From Moringa oleifera (lineage: Eukaryota; Streptophyta; Magnoliopsida; Brassicales; Moringaceae), in contig JAJFZO010000344.1 of the NCBI GenBank assembly GCA_021397835.1, positions 5,580,001 to 5,644,000 on the forward strand: DNA of 64,000 bases, in the 5' to 3' direction. Under the pieces are notes generated by a model. That model saw only the letters and a program-made list of their open reading frames with translations, was not told the DNA's origin and searched no databases. Within the stretch, counting starts at the first letter, position 1. Each line of letters opens with the position of its first letter. A program made the position numbers and the translations under genes. Positions 60,201 through 64,000 of the stretch are shown here, piece after piece.

Positions 60201-63200
60201 ATTGTCAGAGTCTTGGCATTTTGATGGTTGTCGTCTTGACTTTGTGAGGAATTGTGTACTCGTGCATGTAGATATTTCTATATTTTAAGATGTTATCTCA
60301 TTAAAGATTCAACTTTATTTAGAATTATGTCTGGCAGCTAAAACATATTGATATGTTTTCTCTGAGAAATGTCAGTGAGTGATTCTTAGAACATTCCTTT
60401 CGTTGTATAATGGCAACTAATGATCTTCTTCTGTTAGTGACCTACAAAGCTCAGTTAATGGTTTGTCCTATAACATTCCTGGTCACGAATGTCGTGACAG
60501 TTATCCTGTGTCTTTCTTATCTAACTGGCATTTAAATCCAAAAGGTTTCATTATATGGTTTTTCTGAACAAGTTATATTTCTTCAATTAGGTTATTTCAG
60601 ATATACCATTATTTACTTTTTTTATTAATGAAAGAATGTTATTTTCACTTTCTTTCTCCTTAGATTCCATTAGGTCATGTGTGCTATGTCAAAGTAAGTT
60701 TCATTCTTTTGTGCATAGCTGGAGAGACCATCTCACAACTTTTGTGTGGACCTCTAGTTTCCTTCCCTCCCCAGGCATGAGTGATTGTGTAAAACAGGTA
60801 CCACTGGTTCCTTACTTCCGAATCATTCTTCTTCATGTCAGCCCTGCACCTTTCTCCATCCAAAGCAGGAACCAACACGTCTAGAACAGGGTTCCAGTCT
60901 CTAATTTTCATATTATGCTTGGATATGTGCATGTATGTGTATGCGCAAGAAAGCTATAGAGCGAGTGCTTGTATTTCTCTAGTAACTTGTGAATTTAGGT
61001 TTATTTCCTTAGATTGTCGAGTAGGGAGAACTCTGAGGGGCTTGGTGTTTGCATTTCAAGTCTACCGATCATTGGAGTTCAAATATATCTTTTATCAAAT
61101 GAATTCCTCTTTCTTCCTTTTTGGATTGGAGAGAATGTAAAGAACACTTTACTTTCCAATTTAAGAATCAGCTTAACTTTAGTTCTTTTTGTTTCTTTAT
61201 TTTTTCTTTCCAATTGCTGAATTTGATCTGAGATTGAATATAGTCACAGTAATCTGATGTTAATACATTATAACTACCTCTAGTTACTGGGCACCATGGG
61301 CAGATATGCAAGGACAAAGACGAAGCTGAGATCTGGTTTGCTGCACTCCAGGCCTTAATTTCACGAGGTAACACTACCAAATCAAGATGTGATTCAAGAA
61401 GTGATAGTATCTCATCAGATAGCATGCTTAGCCACTCGCAAAGGAATTCTACCTCTAATCTATCATCTACCAGCAGTGAAATACTCTGCAAGGTTTCTGG
61501 TTTCTGGCTGTTAGTTTTTTGAAGATCAAATGATTTGCTATTTCCAAGTTAATTTTGTCTCACACATTTAGCTTTGCAGGAGGGAGGAGAAGCCCATACT
61601 CTGGTTCCATCTGAGAAAATTCGACGGAATAGACTGGTAAAAGCTTTTTCTGAAGTTCTATCATATACTGCAGCGACAAAGGCTTACCCTCGAGCTGAAT
61701 CAGTTGCAGAATCTCTTGATTTGTTATCATCTGATGAATTAGATAATCTACCTAGTCGCTGCTCTGCAGTTGATTCATTTCGAAGTAGTTTGTCTAGTGT
61801 TGTGAGCTCATCAAGCCAGGGATCTTATGAAGACTTCAATGCTCTCTATGATGTTCTCATATGGGGAGAAGGAATCGGCAATGGTCTGTTGGGTGGTGGT
61901 ATTCATAGAATTGGAACCACTACTGCTTCTGGAGTGGATGCACTTCTGCCCAGGACACTCAAAACAACTGCAGTACTTGATGCCCGAAGTATTGCTTGTG
62001 GCAATAAGCATGCTGTGTTAGTCACGAAACAGGGGCAGATTTATAGTTGGGGTGAAGGAACTGGGGGCGGCCTTGGGCATGGAGTTGAAGCTGATGTTTC
62101 TCACCCAAAGCTTATTGAGGCTCTAGGTGGGTCAACCATTGAATCAGCTGCCTGCGGGGAATTCCACACTTGTGCCGTCACACTTTCAGGAGATCTGTAC
62201 ACATGGGGTGATGGTAGTCATAATTGCGGTCTTCTAGGGCTTGGTAGTGATGGCAGTCACTGGAAACCGATGAGAGTATTTGGTCAGATGGAGGGTATTT
62301 ATGTATCATATGTATCTTGTGGACCTTGGCATACTGCAGCTGTCACATCAGCAGGTAAGTTGTACACATTTGGACAGGGAAGCTTTGGTGCGCTGGGCCA
62401 TGGGGATCGTAATAGCACAAGTATACCAAGAGAAGTTGAAACACTGAGGGGACTACGAACTGTGAGGACATCTTGTGGTGTGTGGCACTCTGCTGCAGTT
62501 GTTGAAGTTAGTATTGGGGACTCCGATTCCGGTAGATTTCTGTCTGGAAAGCTGTTCACCTGGGGGGACGGAGACAAGGGGCAACTTGGGCATGGTGATA
62601 AAGAACCCAGATTAATTCCATCTTGTGTATCAGTGTCAGATGACACTAGTTTTTGCCAAGTGGCCTGTGGCCAGAGCATGACAGTTGCTCTAACAGCTTC
62701 TGGACAAGTTTATTGCATGGGTATTGCTGATTATGGACAACTTGGGAATCTTGGAAGCATCGATGAGCCTACTGCTTGCATTGGAGACAATATCTCCAAC
62801 AGTTACATCGAAGAAATAGCATGTGGTTCTCATCATATTGCAGCTCTAGGTTCAAAAGCTGAGGTCTACACTTGGGGGAAGGGAGCAAATGGTCAATTAG
62901 GCCATGGAGACAATGAATCCAGAATAATCCCTACACTCGTTATAGCATTAAGAGGCAAACAAGTAAAGAGACTGGTATGCGGTTCCAATTATACAGCTGC
63001 CATTTGTCTTCAGAAGTCCATTTCCAGTGTTGATCATTCCAGATGCAGTGGTTGCCGTATCCCATTTAACTTCAGAAGAAGGCGTCACAATTGTTACAAC
63101 TGTGGGCTAGCTTTCTGTAATGCATGCAGCAGTAAGAAATCTCTGAGAGCTGCCATGGCTCCTAATATGAACAAGCCTTTTCGTGTCTGTGCTGTCTGTT

Positions 63201-63634
63201 TTGAAAAAATAAAGGAAGATAGAAAATCTATCTCAGCTTCAGGACATTCTAGGAGTCCAAGTGGAAATAAAAATATGAACAGAAATGAGGTAGATGACAA
63301 ACAAATATCAAATACGAGATCACTTCGTCGCCTTTCAAGGCTCACCTCTTTTGATTCTTTCAGACAAGCTAAGAGCCAACATTTCAAGCGCACAGTAAAA
63401 GGAGACTTGAACATTGATGCAGCCTCTATAGTTGAACATCCAATGCCTACTTCTCTTCCTAATTCAAGAAGAGGTTCTCCAGCAACCTCTCCTGTCTCAC
63501 TGAACACAAGAGCTCTTCACTCTGTGATAAGAACTTCAGCTTATACTGATGTTGGGAATCCAGATTTCATTCTTAATGGCTCAATGCAAACAGATATCTG
63601 CTTCACCGAGGAACTAGATATATTAAGGGCACAG
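57253..63634 (+). CDS. PH-RCC1-FYVE protein (PRAF family), partial
   Basis: Multi-domain plant protein: PH domain for phosphoinositides, RCC1 repeats with guanine-exchange activity reported in the family, FYVE zinc finger, then usually a BRX region. Exons seen: 57253-57339, 58695-58784, 59156-59236, 61304-61492, 61580-63634, all starting and ending in the same phase. The first four encode the PH domain (KKGTYLLKYGRRGKPKF, IIPGQRT, ICKDKDEAEIWFAALQALIS). The large exon encodes seven RCC1-like blades, with markers WGEGTGGGLGHG, FGQGSFGALGHGD, WGDGDKGQLGHGD and WGKGANGQLGHGD. A FYVE domain follows with CSGCRIPF, the plant variant RRRHNCYNCG, and CAVC. The exon ends at ILRAQ and the remainder lies right of the window. 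The first coding exon is not fixed. Domain identity is very secure; paralogue unknown. Confidence 0.94.
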
Positions 63635-64000
63635 GTCAGTCTCAGGGTAGCCATGGAAGCGCAGTTTATTTCTTTCCCTCTTTCTTCACTTATTTTTTTA
63701 TTTAATTTTTCTTTAACCTCGTATACGAATATCTTATAATAAAAACCACACAACATTATCCATAATCACATCGTTAACACAAAAAATGCTGCTTTGTTGA
63801 AAGACATGAGTAAAATTAGAAAGAAGTTGAAATAGTATTCTACATTATTCTTTATCAGGAGCAGATATCTGACTTCTGAAGTATCTGCAGCTTTCACTTG
63901 CTAGATCTCTTCTCTGTTGCTGATCTTGTGTAAACTTTATTTGATTAGGAATGCATAGAAAACCAAAAGGCCCATTAAGGAATGTTTAGCATTAACTTAT
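63635..64000 (+). other. Intron of the PH-RCC1-FYVE gene (to window edge)
   Basis: A GT donor at 63635 begins an intron. An acceptor-like AG occurs at 63857-63858 (ttatcag) but the frame after it meets a stop within a few codons (EQISDF then stop), so the true next exon is probably beyond 64000. No other gene seen. Confidence 0.5.

Noticed and set aside
62299..62679. 126-codon minus-strand frame in the RCC1 exon
   Set aside because: Shadow of the strongly conserved plus-strand RCC1 repeats.

Overview
This is a stretch of nuclear DNA from a eudicot plant, probably woody or at least a core eudicot. Introns are GT-AG and short to medium (about 80 to 2000 bases), intergenic DNA is very AT-rich, and every recognisable protein belongs to a land-plant family. 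No bacterial features, no CRISPR array and no convincing tRNA or rRNA gene were seen. I rebuilt exons by hand from splice sites, reading-frame phase and remembered family sequences. No database search was run.

Layout, left to right. (1) 1-4435 (+): six-exon Golgi-type pectin/homogalacturonan methyltransferase-like gene of the PMT2/PMT14 group. (2) 6041-7357 (+): intronless phytochrome kinase substrate (PKS) family gene. (3) 7358-12430: gene-poor DNA that becomes extremely AT-rich. (4) 12870-17520 (+): ten-exon SET/NAP1-related histone chaperone (NRP). (5) 18529-19760 (+): intact three-exon 2-oxoglutarate/Fe(II) dioxygenase (ODD). (6) 19761-29140: a wreck zone holding two broken copies of the same ODD gene (+), at least three broken pieces of a CYP98A-type cytochrome P450 (-), a cluster of degenerate tandem repeats, a solo LTR and a heavily rearranged Ty1/copia retrotransposon that splits the P450. 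(7) 29141-36745: intergenic, AT-rich, ending in the GA/CT-rich leader of the next gene. (8) 36746-37981 (+): intronless class I TCP transcription factor (TCP14/15 group). (9) 42740-47385 (+): ten-exon gene for a membrane-anchored protein of poorly known function, with two HxS-type motifs like 2H phosphoesterases. (10) 50203-51977 (+): POPEYE/bHLH47-type iron-response regulator. (11) 52942-55113 (+): HVA22a-like ER-shaping protein. (12) 57253 to beyond the right edge (+): PH-RCC1-FYVE protein.

All nine intact genes lie on the plus strand. They do not form a pathway: the set is ordinary housekeeping and regulatory genes (cell wall, light signalling, chromatin, iron, membrane traffic). The unusual region is 18.5-29.1 kb. 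There a dioxygenase and a CYP98A-like P450 lay tail to tail, were duplicated with their shared flank, and then decayed, and a copia element landed inside the P450. This is the best candidate for something worth further work, as a relic of a neighbouring oxidase pair. It is not a new functional system. The second candidate is the two-histidine motif pair in the unnamed membrane protein.
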